This document shows positions 1 through 7,366 of a stretch of 22,059 bases of DNA, one piece after another. The stretch covers positions 211 through 22,269 of the forward strand of contig PCUO01000023.1 in NCBI GenBank assembly GCA_002771015.1. Reading direction: 5' to 3'. The notes beneath the pieces were generated by a model. The model was given only the letters and a program-made list of their open reading frames with translations, did not search any database and was not told the DNA's origin. The position numbers were made by a program, and so were the translations under genes. Source of the stretch: Candidatus Yonathbacteria bacterium CG17_big_fil_post_rev_8_21_14_2_50_43_9 (GTDB taxonomy: Bacteria > Patescibacteriota > Minisyncoccia > Phycocordibacterales > UBA1550). The first letter of the stretch is position 1. Each line of letters starts with the position of its first letter.

Positions 1-190
1 CAGGTTGCATAATAGCAAAACTTGGGGAAAATGCAAAATTTTGATATGATTTGCGTTCATTTAATTTAAATTTTCACCAGCCTAAACTTTTATCAAATTT
101 GGGGCGATTGAATGAGTAAGTTGTAGAGTAATAATATTATAAAATAAACATTCATATAACTGCTAAAAGTTAGGTGGGCAAAAACACTGT
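1..190. other. AT-rich region upstream of pyk
   Basis: No coding region is supported here. The sequence is AT-rich. It can form a weak hairpin between about 36-50 and 92-101, where an AAATTTTGAT-like arm faces an ATCAAATTT arm. A possible sigma70-type promoter is TTGAAT at 108-113 with an AT-rich -10 about 16-17 nt downstream, but the match is poor. The upstream gene is outside the window. Confidence 0.4.
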
Positions 191-1630
191 ATGACAATGA
201 AAAAGACGAAAATTGTAGCAACCATAGGGCCCGCATCCGAGAGCGAAGCAATGCTCACATGCCTGGTAAAAGCGGGGATGAACGTTTGCCGTCTAAACTT
301 CTCGCACGGAGCCCACGAGGAGCATTTTGAAAAGGTGAAAAACATCCGCAAGGTTGCCGAAAAGCTCGGCACTCCTACAGCAATCCTCCAAGATTTGTCA
401 GGTCCAAAAATCCGCATTGGAGATTTTTATCAGGAGCGTGTGATGCTAAAAAAAGGCGGACTTTTTACACTTACTACAAAGGCGTGCGTGGGAGACGAGA
501 CCAAGGCGTTTGTAAGTTACTCCGCTCTTCCAAAGGAAATTATGAAAGGGGACTCAATCCTTCTTGATGATGGCAAGAAGCGCTTGGAGATACTTGAAGT
601 AAAAGGAGATGAAATTAAATGTCGCATAATTGTTGGTGGCGAAACAAAGGGTCGTCGTGGAGTGAATATCCCTGGTGTGTCGCTCAAAATTAGCTGTCTA
701 ACTGCAAAGGACAAAAAAGACGTGCTATTTGGTATTGAACACAAGGTTGATTACGTTGCGCTTTCTTTTGTTCGTCGCGCTTCTGACATTCGCGAGCTTA
801 GAGCTATTCTCACAAAAGCAAAATCAACTGCAAAAATTATCTCAAAGATTGAAACAGAAGAAGCGATTCAAAACATTGACGCAATTATTGCAGAGACCGA
901 TGGCGTGATGGTTGCTCGTGGAGACCTCGCAGTGGAAGTGCCAGCGCAAGAAGTACCAATCCTCCAAAAGATGATTATTGAAAAATGTAACATCGCAGGC
1001 AAGCCGGTGATTGTGGCGACACAGATGATGGAGTCAATGATTAAGTCTCCTGTGCCAACACGCGCGGAAGTTTCAGATGTCGCAAACTCCATCCTAGATG
1101 GCGCAGACGCGGTGATGCTTTCAGAGGAAAGTGCTCTTGGTGAGTATCCCGTGGAGACAGTGCAGATGATGTCCAATGTGGCAGAGATTGCGGAAAAGAA
1201 TTATCCACATAGTAAAGCACTCTACGGAGACGCTCTTCTGGGAGTAGGCGATAGACGCGCACACAGAAAGGATGTTGTTGATGCAGTTACATTTTCTGTA
1301 GTGAGTACAGCATCAGCCGTAGGAGCAAAGGTGATTATTGCGCTCTCTGAGTCTGGCCTTACAGCTCGAATGGTTTCGCGATATCGTCCAGAACAACCGG
1401 TGATTGCAATGAGTCCAAAGGACTACGTAGTGAGGCAATTAGAACTTGTATTCGGATGCTTCCCTGCGCGTATTGAGCATTTTACGAATGTTTCAGATGT
1501 TATGAAAGTTGTGCGCGCGTATGTGCTCAAGAAGAAGCTTGCAAAGAAGGGGGATAAGGTGGTCGTGGCTGCGGGGATTCCATTTGGACACGTTGGTGGA
1601 ACTAATACCATAATGGTGGAGGTGATATAA
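191..1630 (+). CDS. pyk: Pyruvate kinase
   Basis: Catalyses the last step of glycolysis in the cytoplasm, transferring phosphate from phosphoenolpyruvate to ADP. The 479-residue product has the usual family length. Visible marks are the N-terminal KIVATIGPAS segment, the nucleotide and potassium loop NFSHG (36-40), the active-site signature IISKIETEEAI (216-226, with Lys219 and metal ligand Glu221), and VARGDLAVE (241-249, with Asp245). Positions 311-320 read SEESALGEYP rather than the common SGETA-type motif, a tolerated variant. Start: ATG at 191, with another in-frame ATG at 197; no Shine-Dalgarno site lies at a useful distance, so either is possible. The next gene follows after 46 nt without a terminator, so co-transcription with the DUF167 gene is likely. 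Confidence 0.97.
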   Translation: MTMKKTKIVATIGPASESEAMLTCLVKAGMNVCRLNFSHGAHEEHFEKVKNIRKVAEKLGTPTAILQDLSGPKIRIGDFYQERVMLKKGGLFTLTTKACVGDETKAFVSYSALPKEIMKGDSILLDDGKKRLEILEVKGDEIKCRIIVGGETKGRRGVNIPGVSLKISCLTAKDKKDVLFGIEHKVDYVALSFVRRASDIRELRAILTKAKSTAKIISKIETEEAIQNIDAIIAETDGVMVARGDLAVEVPAQEVPILQKMIIEKCNIAGKPVIVATQMMESMIKSPVPTRAEVSDVANSILDGADAVMLSEESALGEYPVETVQMMSNVAEIAEKNYPHSKALYGDALLGVGDRRAHRKDVVDAVTFSVVSTASAVGAKVIIALSESGLTARMVSRYRPEQPVIAMSPKDYVVRQLELVFGCFPARIEHFTNVSDVMKVVRAYVLKKKLAKKGDKVVVAAGIPFGHVGGTNTIMVEVI

Positions 1631-1676
1631 AAGAGAACATTTGGGACTGTAAAAACAGGGGGAACAAATTACAAAC

Positions 1677-1904
1677 ATGTATATCAGAGTTCGCGTATCG
1701 GCTGGGGCTAAAAAGGAGTCATTCGCGAAGGGTGAGTCGGGTTCCTTTTTGGTAACAGTAAAGGAGCCCGCTGAGGGGAACCTTGCAAACAGGAGGGTGC
1801 TTGAGCTTATAGCCACGCACTTCGGTATTGAACCAAAGCAGATTCGCATTATTTCAGGACACCACAGCCCTGGAAAAATCTTATCGATTCCAGACGCAAA
1901 CTAA
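1677..1904 (+). CDS. DUF167 (YggU-type) small protein
   Basis: A 75-residue protein with the DUF167/YggU pattern: an RVSAGAKKE-like start, a central VKEPAEGNLANRRVLELIA stretch with the helix following a PAxGxAN-type motif, and IISGHHSPGK near the end, comparable to the family's GxxSRxK segment. The family is widespread but its function is unknown. It lies 46 nt behind pyk and is probably on the same transcript. Its last codons and stop form the beginning of the left arm of a long perfect palindrome. No Shine-Dalgarno site is visible. Confidence 0.85.
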   Translation: MYIRVRVSAGAKKESFAKGESGSFLVTVKEPAEGNLANRRVLELIATHFGIEPKQIRIISGHHSPGKILSIPDAN

Positions 1905-1951
1905 AACGTGGCAATAGAACGCTATAGCGTTCTATTGCCACGTTTTAGTTT
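1898..1951. terminator. Perfect 54-nt palindrome, bidirectional terminator
   Basis: A perfect palindrome with 27-nt arms and no mismatch, folding as a 25-bp stem with a TATA loop at 1923-1926. It starts inside the last codons of the DUF167 gene and ends in a T-tract, and A-rich sequence on the other side suits termination in both directions. The apical stem CAATAGAACGC with its complement is identical to that of the palindrome at 21117-21174, while the basal stems differ. Confidence 0.85.
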
Positions 1952-1959
1952 TTATGTGT

Positions 1960-1988
1960 TTGGCAGACATAAATTATGGGTGTATACT
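1960..1988 (+). promoter_or_regulatory. Promoter of hpf, apparently leaderless
   Basis: A -35 TTGGCA (1960-1965) and a -10 TATACT (1983-1988) are separated by exactly 17 nt. The hpf ATG at 1995 lies 6 nt after the -10 box, so transcription should begin at or within a base of the start codon. No ribosome binding site could fit. Confidence 0.8.
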
Positions 1989-1994
1989 GTAGGT

Positions 1995-2366
1995 ATGAAG
2001 ATCAAAATTACAACAACGAATATTGACTTGACCCAAGCCATTGAAAATTATGTAGATGAAAAAATGAAAAGTGTGGAAAAGTTTGCGATTCCGCACGAGA
2101 ATGAAGAACCTGTTGTAAGTGTAGAGATCGGAAGGACGACAAACCATCATCAATCGGGAGATGTGTTTGTCGCAGAGGCAAATATGACTGTTCGCGGAAA
2201 ACACTTTCGCGCAACATCAGAAAAGTACGACCTTTATGCGGCGGTAGACGATATGCGAAACGAGCTTGTTCGTGAACTTTCTTCACACAAGGACAAAACG
2301 CAGACACTCGTTCGCAAGGGCACGGGAATGATTAAAAATATGCTCCGCTTCGGAAAGGGAGAATAA
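1995..2366 (+). CDS. hpf: Ribosome hibernation promoting factor (short form)
   Basis: A 123-residue HPF/YfiA family protein. The N-terminal MKIKITTTNIDLTQAIENYVDEKM and the segment ADMTVRGKHFRA-like (VAEANMTVRGKHFRATSEKYDLYAAVDDM) are typical of the beta-alpha-beta fold that binds the 30S decoding region and silences ribosomes at low growth. The product lacks the C-terminal dimerisation domain of the long form. The frame is open from 1908, but the upstream part overlaps the palindrome and promoter, and homology begins at the ATG at 1995, so that start is chosen. It has its own promoter and is probably translated from a leaderless message. Confidence 0.92.
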   Translation: MKIKITTTNIDLTQAIENYVDEKMKSVEKFAIPHENEEPVVSVEIGRTTNHHQSGDVFVAEANMTVRGKHFRATSEKYDLYAAVDDMRNELVRELSSHKDKTQTLVRKGTGMIKNMLRFGKGE

Positions 2367-2390
2367 TTAGAAAGTTAGATTAAATGAAAT

Positions 2391-3038
2391 ATGAGTACAC
2401 AAAATATTATTTTTTCGGTTATTGCGGTTGCAGTTATAGTTGTTGTTGTGTGGGTAGGCGGAGCGCAAAAAATACTAAATACCCCAGTAAGCGAAACACC
2501 AATTACGACAGAAACTAAAGCAGAGACAAAATCAGAAACTAACACAATAAAGAAAATGACAACAGTAACAATGACAACCAATCAAGGAGAGATTACACTT
2601 GAACTTTTTGGAGACTTAAAACCAAAAACTGTAGAGAATTTTACAAAACTCGCGAAGGAAGGATTTTATAATGACACTCGTTTTCACCGCGTCATTAAAG
2701 GCTTCATGATTCAAGGAGGCGACCCACTTTCAAAAGATGTTGCGAACCAACATAGATGGGGGACAGGTGGACCAGGGTACAGCTTTGCAGATGAGCTCAG
2801 CAATGAGAACAAAAATGTCATTGGCACCATCTCAATGGCAAACTCTGGTCCAAATACAAACGGAAGTCAGTTTTTCATCAACACAGCAAACAATAACTTC
2901 CTAGATACCAAGCACACAGTATTCGGAAAAGTTGTTGCTGGTATGGATGTAGTGTCTGCGATTGAGAACAACAAGACTGGTCAAAATGATCGCCCTATTG
3001 AGGACATGATAATTGTGAAGATTGAAGTAGGGGAATAG
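2391..3038 (+). CDS. Membrane-anchored cyclophilin-type peptidyl-prolyl isomerase
   Basis: A 215-residue protein. Residues 6-24 form a hydrophobic segment (IIFSVIAVAVIVVVVWVGG) that acts as an uncleaved anchor or signal. A Thr/Glu-rich linker runs to about residue 55, and the rest is a compact cyclophilin domain. Catalytic landmarks are FHRVIKGFMIQGGD with the active Arg and Gln, GTISMANSGPNTNGSQFFI, and LDTKHTVFGKV. It is expected to catalyse proline cis-trans isomerisation on exported proteins at the outer face of the membrane. It follows hpf by 24 nt and ends 30 nt before a strong terminator, so hpf and this gene probably form a two-gene unit. No Shine-Dalgarno site is visible. Confidence 0.93.
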   Translation: MSTQNIIFSVIAVAVIVVVVWVGGAQKILNTPVSETPITTETKAETKSETNTIKKMTTVTMTTNQGEITLELFGDLKPKTVENFTKLAKEGFYNDTRFHRVIKGFMIQGGDPLSKDVANQHRWGTGGPGYSFADELSNENKNVIGTISMANSGPNTNGSQFFINTANNNFLDTKHTVFGKVVAGMDVVSAIENNKTGQNDRPIEDMIIVKIEVGE

Positions 3039-3071
3039 ACAGTGGTCAACAGTTGATAGTCTATAGAAAAA
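3037..3071. repeat. Degenerate 7-nt repeat array after the cyclophilin gene
   Basis: Five consecutive heptamers in register, four of which begin with AG (AGACAGT, AGTTGAT and others). The array begins within the stop codon and runs into the terminator palindrome. It is the most degenerate of the heptamer arrays in this window. Confidence 0.45.
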
Positions 3072-3095
3072 AGCGATCACTAGTGATCGCTTTTT
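3068..3095. terminator. Bidirectional terminator
   Basis: A perfect palindrome with 14-nt arms centred on CACTAGTG, with an A-run on the left and a T-run on the right. It lies between the plus-strand cyclophilin gene and the converging minus-strand block ending at 3101, so it can serve both. Confidence 0.88.
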
Positions 3096-3100
3096 GTTTT

Positions 3101-3445
3101 TCACCATTGTAATTCGCGCATGCCAGTTTTCTTGCAATTGCAAGCATCAGATCGCGTCATTTCTCTATAGCGCCTATCTTTTTCACGAGATTCCGGCGTC
3201 TCTGCAGATTTTGCAGTGGTTGGAAGTTTGCGCAGGTTTTTTTGATACAACCTGCTCGTCTTTTCTAACCACAATGCAAACCAAAGACATATTGCCCCTG
3301 AATTAAAAATGATTACGTTCACCAGATTATTGTAGGCCTCAAATTTTTCGGAGAGGAATAAATTCAGTCCAATTAGTGCAAAGATTTTGAGAACAAAGAA
3401 AGTGAAATTTCTTTCAATAAGGTCGTCATCAGTGTCGTTAAACAT
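3101..3445 (-). CDS. Small two-helix membrane protein, unknown function
   Basis: A 114-residue protein that I do not recognise. Residues 14-31 and 41-59 are hydrophobic and likely to cross the membrane. The remaining half is a charged tail rich in Lys, Arg and Glu with two Cys close together (CNC). The gene is supported by a strong Shine-Dalgarno site, AAGGAG at 3452-3457, exactly 6 nt from the ATG. It ends 6 nt before the terminator at 3068-3095. It is the last gene of the minus-strand block headed by priA and follows another small membrane protein. Function is not inferable. Confidence 0.7.
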   Translation of the reverse strand: MFNDTDDDLIERNFTFFVLKIFALIGLNLFLSEKFEAYNNLVNVIIFNSGAICLWFALWLEKTSRLYQKNLRKLPTTAKSAETPESREKDRRYREMTRSDACNCKKTGMRELQW

Positions 3446-3532
3446 TTGGTTCTCCTTGAAGAGTTCATCTATCCGAACACTAGCACACTGCCGTTAAAAG
3501 CAAAAGAGCGACAGGTTTGTTTGAGTAGCTCT

Positions 3533-3664
3533 TTAGGTTTTTAATATTGAAACATATCCCTGTCGTTTGGTGTGATTACTCTGTGTGGCAGAACACCACC
3601 AACCGAAGAAAAGTACTATTAGTAGCACAACAAACAGCGCAAAAGCGAGATCCTCTTCATCCAC
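3533..3664 (-). CDS. 43-residue single-helix membrane protein, unknown function
   Basis: A short gene between fmt and the 114-residue membrane protein. It starts at GTG (3664-3662) and ends at TAA (3535-3533). The N-terminus is acidic (DEEDL), followed by one hydrophobic helix at about residues 6-24 (AFALFVVLLIVLFFGWWCS) and a basic, polar tail, a topology fitting a small anchored protein. A GGGGAG site at 3671-3676 lies exactly 6 nt from the GTG, as with the neighbouring small gene. A nearby ATG at 3660 is in another frame and gives only 13 codons. I do not recognise a family. Confidence 0.6.
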   Translation of the reverse strand: MDEEDLAFALFVVLLIVLFFGWWCSATQSNHTKRQGYVSILKT

Positions 3665-3732
3665 GATAATCTCCCCAGTGGATGACAGCTAATAATACGT
3701 TATAACAAAGATGTAGAAGCAGAAATACGGGG

Positions 3733-4614
3733 CTACCTCTGTCCCCTCATAAAATCCTCGTAGGACATTTCTTTTTTGCCTTCTGGGATGACACGGTCAA
3801 GAATGAGTTTGCCGTCCGCTAGGTGGGCTTCCGTGACTACGACACGCATGTCTTTACCATTACGCGGAGTAATAAAATATGCGCGAGGCCATGAATCAAA
3901 TGCGCGGATTTTTCTAAACATACGAGCTGAATCGTCGTCCAAATAAATCTGTCCGCTACCGCTAGTCATTTTTTTTGTAAATGTTGCGCGGTCGTGTTCT
4001 TGCTCCTCAGGCGTTGTTTCCCCAGACACCCAAAGCGGAATAGTTTCAACCAATAGTTTGCCTCCAAGAATTCCAAGCATCTCTTCAAGTTCAGCTCCTT
4101 TTGGTGGCCAGTTTGGTACTGTAATTTTTTGTTGCGCCACAATAGGCCCGTGGTCCACCTCATCGTCAATAAGCATTATTGTCACACCCGCGTCGTGTGG
4201 TTCGCCGACAGGAACCTCCTCCAATATTGCCGACTGGATTGGGGATGCTCCGCGAAGTTTTGGCAACAGAGATGGATGCACGTTTAACGTCCCGTGTTTT
4301 GGGAGGTCAAGAATGTTGCGAGGCACTATTTTCCCGTATGAAGCAATGACGAACAGCTCAAAGTCGAAAGTTGAAAGTCGAAAGCAAAATTCAGAATCCA
4401 ATTTCTCTGGTTCAAGAGTTGTAACATTGTGAGCGTCCGCCCAGACTTTTACTTCACTTGGCGACATTTCAAGTCCGCGACCTTTTTGTCGTGGTGGTGC
4501 TGTCACTATAAGAGAGGGTAGCATTCCTTCGCGCGCCATCCCCTCTAGAACTATCACAGAAATGCGAGATGTCCCCCAAAACGCAATTTTAATTTCAGAT
4601 TTATTTTTTTGCAT
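3733..4614 (-). CDS. fmt: Methionyl-tRNA formyltransferase
   Basis: Formylates the initiator Met-tRNA in the cytoplasm using 10-formyl-tetrahydrofolate. At 293 residues it is slightly shorter than the usual 310 or so. The catalytic triad is visible as Asn111 and His113 in NVHPSLLPKLRGASPIQSAI and Asp154 in DEVDHGPI. The C-terminal tRNA-binding domain (about 205-293) is present but compact. It starts 8 nt behind def, so the two are translationally coupled partners: Def removes the formyl group that Fmt adds. Residues 76-87 (FCFRLSTFDFEL) are encoded by a degenerate 7-nt repeat array at 4355-4389. No Shine-Dalgarno site is seen. Confidence 0.94.
   Translation of the reverse strand: MQKNKSEIKIAFWGTSRISVIVLEGMAREGMLPSLIVTAPPRQKGRGLEMSPSEVKVWADAHNVTTLEPEKLDSEFCFRLSTFDFELFVIASYGKIVPRNILDLPKHGTLNVHPSLLPKLRGASPIQSAILEEVPVGEPHDAGVTIMLIDDEVDHGPIVAQQKITVPNWPPKGAELEEMLGILGGKLLVETIPLWVSGETTPEEQEHDRATFTKKMTSGSGQIYLDDDSARMFRKIRAFDSWPRAYFITPRNGKDMRVVVTEAHLADGKLILDRVIPEGKKEMSYEDFMRGQR
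4355..4389. repeat. Degenerate 7-nt repeat array inside fmt
   Basis: Five heptamers in register on the plus strand, with the consensus AGTCGAA (variants AGTTGAA, AGCTCAA). The period of 7 does not match the codon period, yet the fmt frame stays open. It is the only such array in the window lying wholly within a coding region. Confidence 0.75.
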
Positions 4615-4622
4615 TATTCTGT

Positions 4623-5234
4623 TTACAATTGATCCCTACTACGTCTTATTTCTTGCTCTTCTGCGGTAATCCTTTCCATGTTACGCGCGGTGTCTATAAA
4701 TAGCACGCCGTTTAAGTGGTCGGTCTCGTGTTGAAATATTTGAGCTAATAGTCCGCTTCCACCCCACGTGAATACTTTTCCATTTTGATCATACGCGCGC
4801 ACGGTTGCTTTGTCCGCGCGGGAAACTTCGCCGTAGAGCCAGCGTACAGAGAGACACCCTTCCGGAACCCAAACCTTTTTGCGTGAAAGTTTTGTAATTA
4901 CAGGGTTGATGAAAACCATATCAGAGGAGCACATAGGTTTTTTATGCAGTGGCGGTTTTGAGAGACTCATATATTCTGAATGAATATTTTTTAATTCGTT
5001 CTCGTGTTCATCTTCCTCATCTTCATATTCAAAAGCGCGGTGCGACACGACAAAGATGCGAAGCGGTACGCCGATTTGCGGAGCCGCAATAGCAACCCCG
5101 TCCCCCTCCTTTTCTAGAGCAGTCACCATATCCTCCAAAATTTTTTTAAGACGAGGTGAATCGAAATCTTTTGGATTTATTGGCTCGGCAACCTCGCGAA
5201 GTACAGGGTCTTCCTTTTGGACAATTTTGACCAT
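4623..5234 (-). CDS. def: Peptide deformylase
   Basis: Removes the N-formyl group from nascent proteins and is a metal enzyme of the cytoplasm. All three family motifs are present: GVAIAAPQIG (motif I), EGCLS with the metal-binding Cys (motif II), and QHETDHLNG (motif III, HExxH). The length of 203 residues exceeds the usual 170 or so because of an acidic insertion (EDEEDEHENELKN) followed by a loop before motif II. It lies between priA (33 nt upstream) and fmt (8 nt downstream), a widely conserved order. No Shine-Dalgarno site precedes the ATG, and a promoter lies immediately upstream. Confidence 0.95.
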   Translation of the reverse strand: MVKIVQKEDPVLREVAEPINPKDFDSPRLKKILEDMVTALEKEGDGVAIAAPQIGVPLRIFVVSHRAFEYEDEEDEHENELKNIHSEYMSLSKPPLHKKPMCSSDMVFINPVITKLSRKKVWVPEGCLSVRWLYGEVSRADKATVRAYDQNGKVFTWGGSGLLAQIFQHETDHLNGVLFIDTARNMERITAEEQEIRRSRDQL

Positions 5235-5243
5235 AACGTTACG

Positions 5244-5272
5244 AGTATATCGTATTTAAGCCATTTTTTAAA
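5244..5272 (-). promoter_or_regulatory. Possible promoter of def-fmt
   Basis: On the minus strand a -10 TATACT (5249-5244) stands 17 nt from a -35-like TTTAAA (5272-5267), which overlaps the priA stop codon. The start codon of def is 9 nt after the -10, so the leader would be no more than about 3 nt. Confidence 0.5.
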
Positions 5273-7232
5273 GCAGGTGGTCTGGGTTTACTTCTATAGT
5301 GAATTGCATTGGAAGCGCGCGAAGTTTGCCAAGCAGTTCATTGTTTGGCCAGTTCCCCTCCGCAAGTTTCAAAATCATATGCATGCGGAAAATATTTTTT
5401 GGTTCTTTTGCGATACTCCATGGCACTATTGGCGCGTAGCTTTCTAAAAAAGTTTTGAGACGCTCCATTTCTTGTTGAACCTCTGCTCTTTTGCCACGCA
5501 AAGTGATTTTTATAATCGTGCCGTACGGCGGGTAGAAAAAAGCCTTTCTAATCGCCAGTTCGTTTTCTGTAAATTTCAAAAGGTCGCCAGCGCGCGCTTG
5601 CTCAAAAATTGTCGTGTCGTCCGCGCGCGTTTGTATAAGGAGCGTGCCTGTTGTTTTTTCACGAAGTGTTAGCACTAGCGCGAATATGCGTTCTGACATT
5701 CGTATATCGGGAATAGCGAAAAGCGAATCAATGGAAATAATTGCCGTGTTGTATGTAGATTTTAAAAGAGGAAGAGCCATCGGAGTCGCTATAAGCACAC
5801 CGGAATCTGACTTCTCAAATTTTTCAATAATCTTTTTTGCCTGAGCGCGAGTTTTCGCGCGATCGCCGTCCAAAATAAATCGCTCTGTTTTTGGAAAAAG
5901 TTTCGCAACTTCATCATCAATACGATCAATGCCAATGCCAACTCCTTGTAGTTTCCACCCTTTGCAATTTGGGCAAGTTTCATTCACGTTGTTTTCTGGC
6001 ACTCTCATAAATCCGCATCCGTGGCATACAAATATTTGCGAAGAACCATTCGCGGATTCCTTGCGGTGCACTACTAGAGGAGTTTCGCATTGCGGGCATC
6101 TTACTAATGTTCCACAGTCGCTACATGTTGTTACGGGAGCGAGTCCTTTTCTAGCGGACATAAGAAGTATGCGTTCCCTGCGCTCGCGCGCCCACTCTAA
6201 AAGCTCATAGAGCTCTTTAGAAACGAGCACCATCTCACGACGGCCTGTATTTTCACGGATAAACTTTTCCTCCTTGCGTGGATCCACCAAAATAATTTCT
6301 GTTTGCTCGCGCGCATGATGTGATATTTGTCCAAACTCGCCAATAGTGCTGTTTGCTATTCGTTCATGTGTTTCCGCCCGAAGTATTGGCGCGCCGATTA
6401 TCAGCCTGCTTCCGCTCGCGCGAGCGTATTCTTCCACAAATATGCGCAGGTCAACGAGAGGACGTGAAATCGCTTTCCACGCATGCGATTGTTCCTCGTC
6501 CAGAACAATTGTTTTGAAACTGCGAGGAAGCGCCAGGTACTGCGCAGTGCCAACCACAAGAACCGCATGCTCCTCTTTTGCAATATTTTTCCATGTTTCA
6601 ATAATTTTCTTTTTTGCAATACTGCTGTGAAGAGAAAATGTGTAGTCCAAAATGCCGTGTCCTAGCTCTGCAGATATTCGTGAGACATCTTCTTCTGTTG
6701 GCACGCATACAAAAACAGATTCGTGTCGCGCAAAGGATTCGCGAACAAGTCTTTGATAATCTTCGTAGCGAGTTTTTGTATTGCACTGAAACGCGAGCAT
6801 CTTAAATTTTCCCATTGTATCTTTTTTGGCATTGGCTTTCCCGCCTAGGTTTTTCTCTGAAAAATCTTGGCGTGGTTCCTTGAGTGTGCCATCTAGGTGC
6901 GCGTCCAGTATCGCCTTTGGAGTGAGCGCGAGCAGTACCTCGCCAAGTTTTTGTGCCGATAAGTCCGCGGTTTTCTCCACAGCTTTTAGAAATGTTGGCA
7001 ACCAAATCCTCTGCGGTTTTGCGCGAGTGATTTTTCGTATCGCGTAATCCGACGACCTGATGGACGACCTCTCTTCGGAGACTTCGCGACATTCAAGCAC
7101 AATAGCTGGCACTTCACGCGTGCGTAGTGGCGCCACTACAACCATTCCTACTTCAATATGTTCTTTTGAAAAATATGTAAGAGCGTTTTGGAGCGCTCCG
7201 CGCGCGATAGGGGCAACGGTTATAATCTGCAT
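5268..7232 (-). CDS. priA: PriA-like primosomal protein without intact helicase motifs
   Basis: Related to PriA, the replication restart factor. The start chosen is ATG at 7232 (MQIITVAPIARG), giving 654 residues; the frame stays open upstream only through an inverted repeat. The eight zinc-binding cysteines are all present as four CxxC pairs (about 370-422). In contrast, the Walker A site expected near residue 150 reads CNTKTR, the DEAH-type box reads DEEQ (245-248), and the region of motif VI (normally a GRAGR-type sequence) reads VLTLREKTTG. It probably binds DNA and primosome or SSB partners without unwinding. It heads the priA-def-fmt block. A TATAAT at 7240-7245 (minus strand) is 7 nt from the start, without a good -35. 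Confidence 0.88.
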   Translation of the reverse strand: MQIITVAPIARGALQNALTYFSKEHIEVGMVVVAPLRTREVPAIVLECREVSEERSSIRSSDYAIRKITRAKPQRIWLPTFLKAVEKTADLSAQKLGEVLLALTPKAILDAHLDGTLKEPRQDFSEKNLGGKANAKKDTMGKFKMLAFQCNTKTRYEDYQRLVRESFARHESVFVCVPTEEDVSRISAELGHGILDYTFSLHSSIAKKKIIETWKNIAKEEHAVLVVGTAQYLALPRSFKTIVLDEEQSHAWKAISRPLVDLRIFVEEYARASGSRLIIGAPILRAETHERIANSTIGEFGQISHHAREQTEIILVDPRKEEKFIRENTGRREMVLVSKELYELLEWARERRERILLMSARKGLAPVTTCSDCGTLVRCPQCETPLVVHRKESANGSSQIFVCHGCGFMRVPENNVNETCPNCKGWKLQGVGIGIDRIDDEVAKLFPKTERFILDGDRAKTRAQAKKIIEKFEKSDSGVLIATPMALPLLKSTYNTAIISIDSLFAIPDIRMSERIFALVLTLREKTTGTLLIQTRADDTTIFEQARAGDLLKFTENELAIRKAFFYPPYGTIIKITLRGKRAEVQQEMERLKTFLESYAPIVPWSIAKEPKNIFRMHMILKLAEGNWPNNELLGKLRALPMQFTIEVNPDHLL

Positions 7233-7254
7233 GCTCCACATTATAGCATCCACT

Positions 7255-7289
7255 ACGCAATTTTCTCCCTTTTTACAATAAACAGCTAT
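7255..7289. repeat. Left arm of a 35-bp perfect inverted repeat
   Basis: Perfect reverse complement of 7367-7401, with a 77-nt spacer, between the divergent genes priA and murA. Read outward on each side the same sequence keeps both upstream frames open (giving the residues IAVYCKKGENCV), which makes false N-terminal extensions for both genes. Confidence 0.95.
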
Positions 7290-7290
7290 C

Positions 7291-7352
7291 TCCAAGTGAG
7301 TGAATGAAGTACAAACACGGCGTTTGCAACTTCCGAGCGAACGTGGATAATA
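7291..7352 (+). repeat. Short repeated element, copy A
   Basis: This segment in the spacer of the inverted repeat contains CAAGTGAGTGAA at its start and TTCCGAGCGAACG near its end. A similar arrangement occurs before frr at 10760-10822. It can fold through GTACAA/TTGTAC and CGTTTGC/GCGAACG arms. Confidence 0.55.
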
Positions 7353-7366
7353 TTGTACCCAGTTAT

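Noticed and set aside
1201..1209. TTATCCACA word inside pyk as a DnaA box.
   Set aside because: An isolated copy within coding sequence, with no other boxes or AT-rich unwinding region around it; no replication origin is supported.
1908..1994. Upstream extension of hpf by 29 codons.
   Set aside because: It overlaps the terminator palindrome and the promoter; homology starts at 1995.
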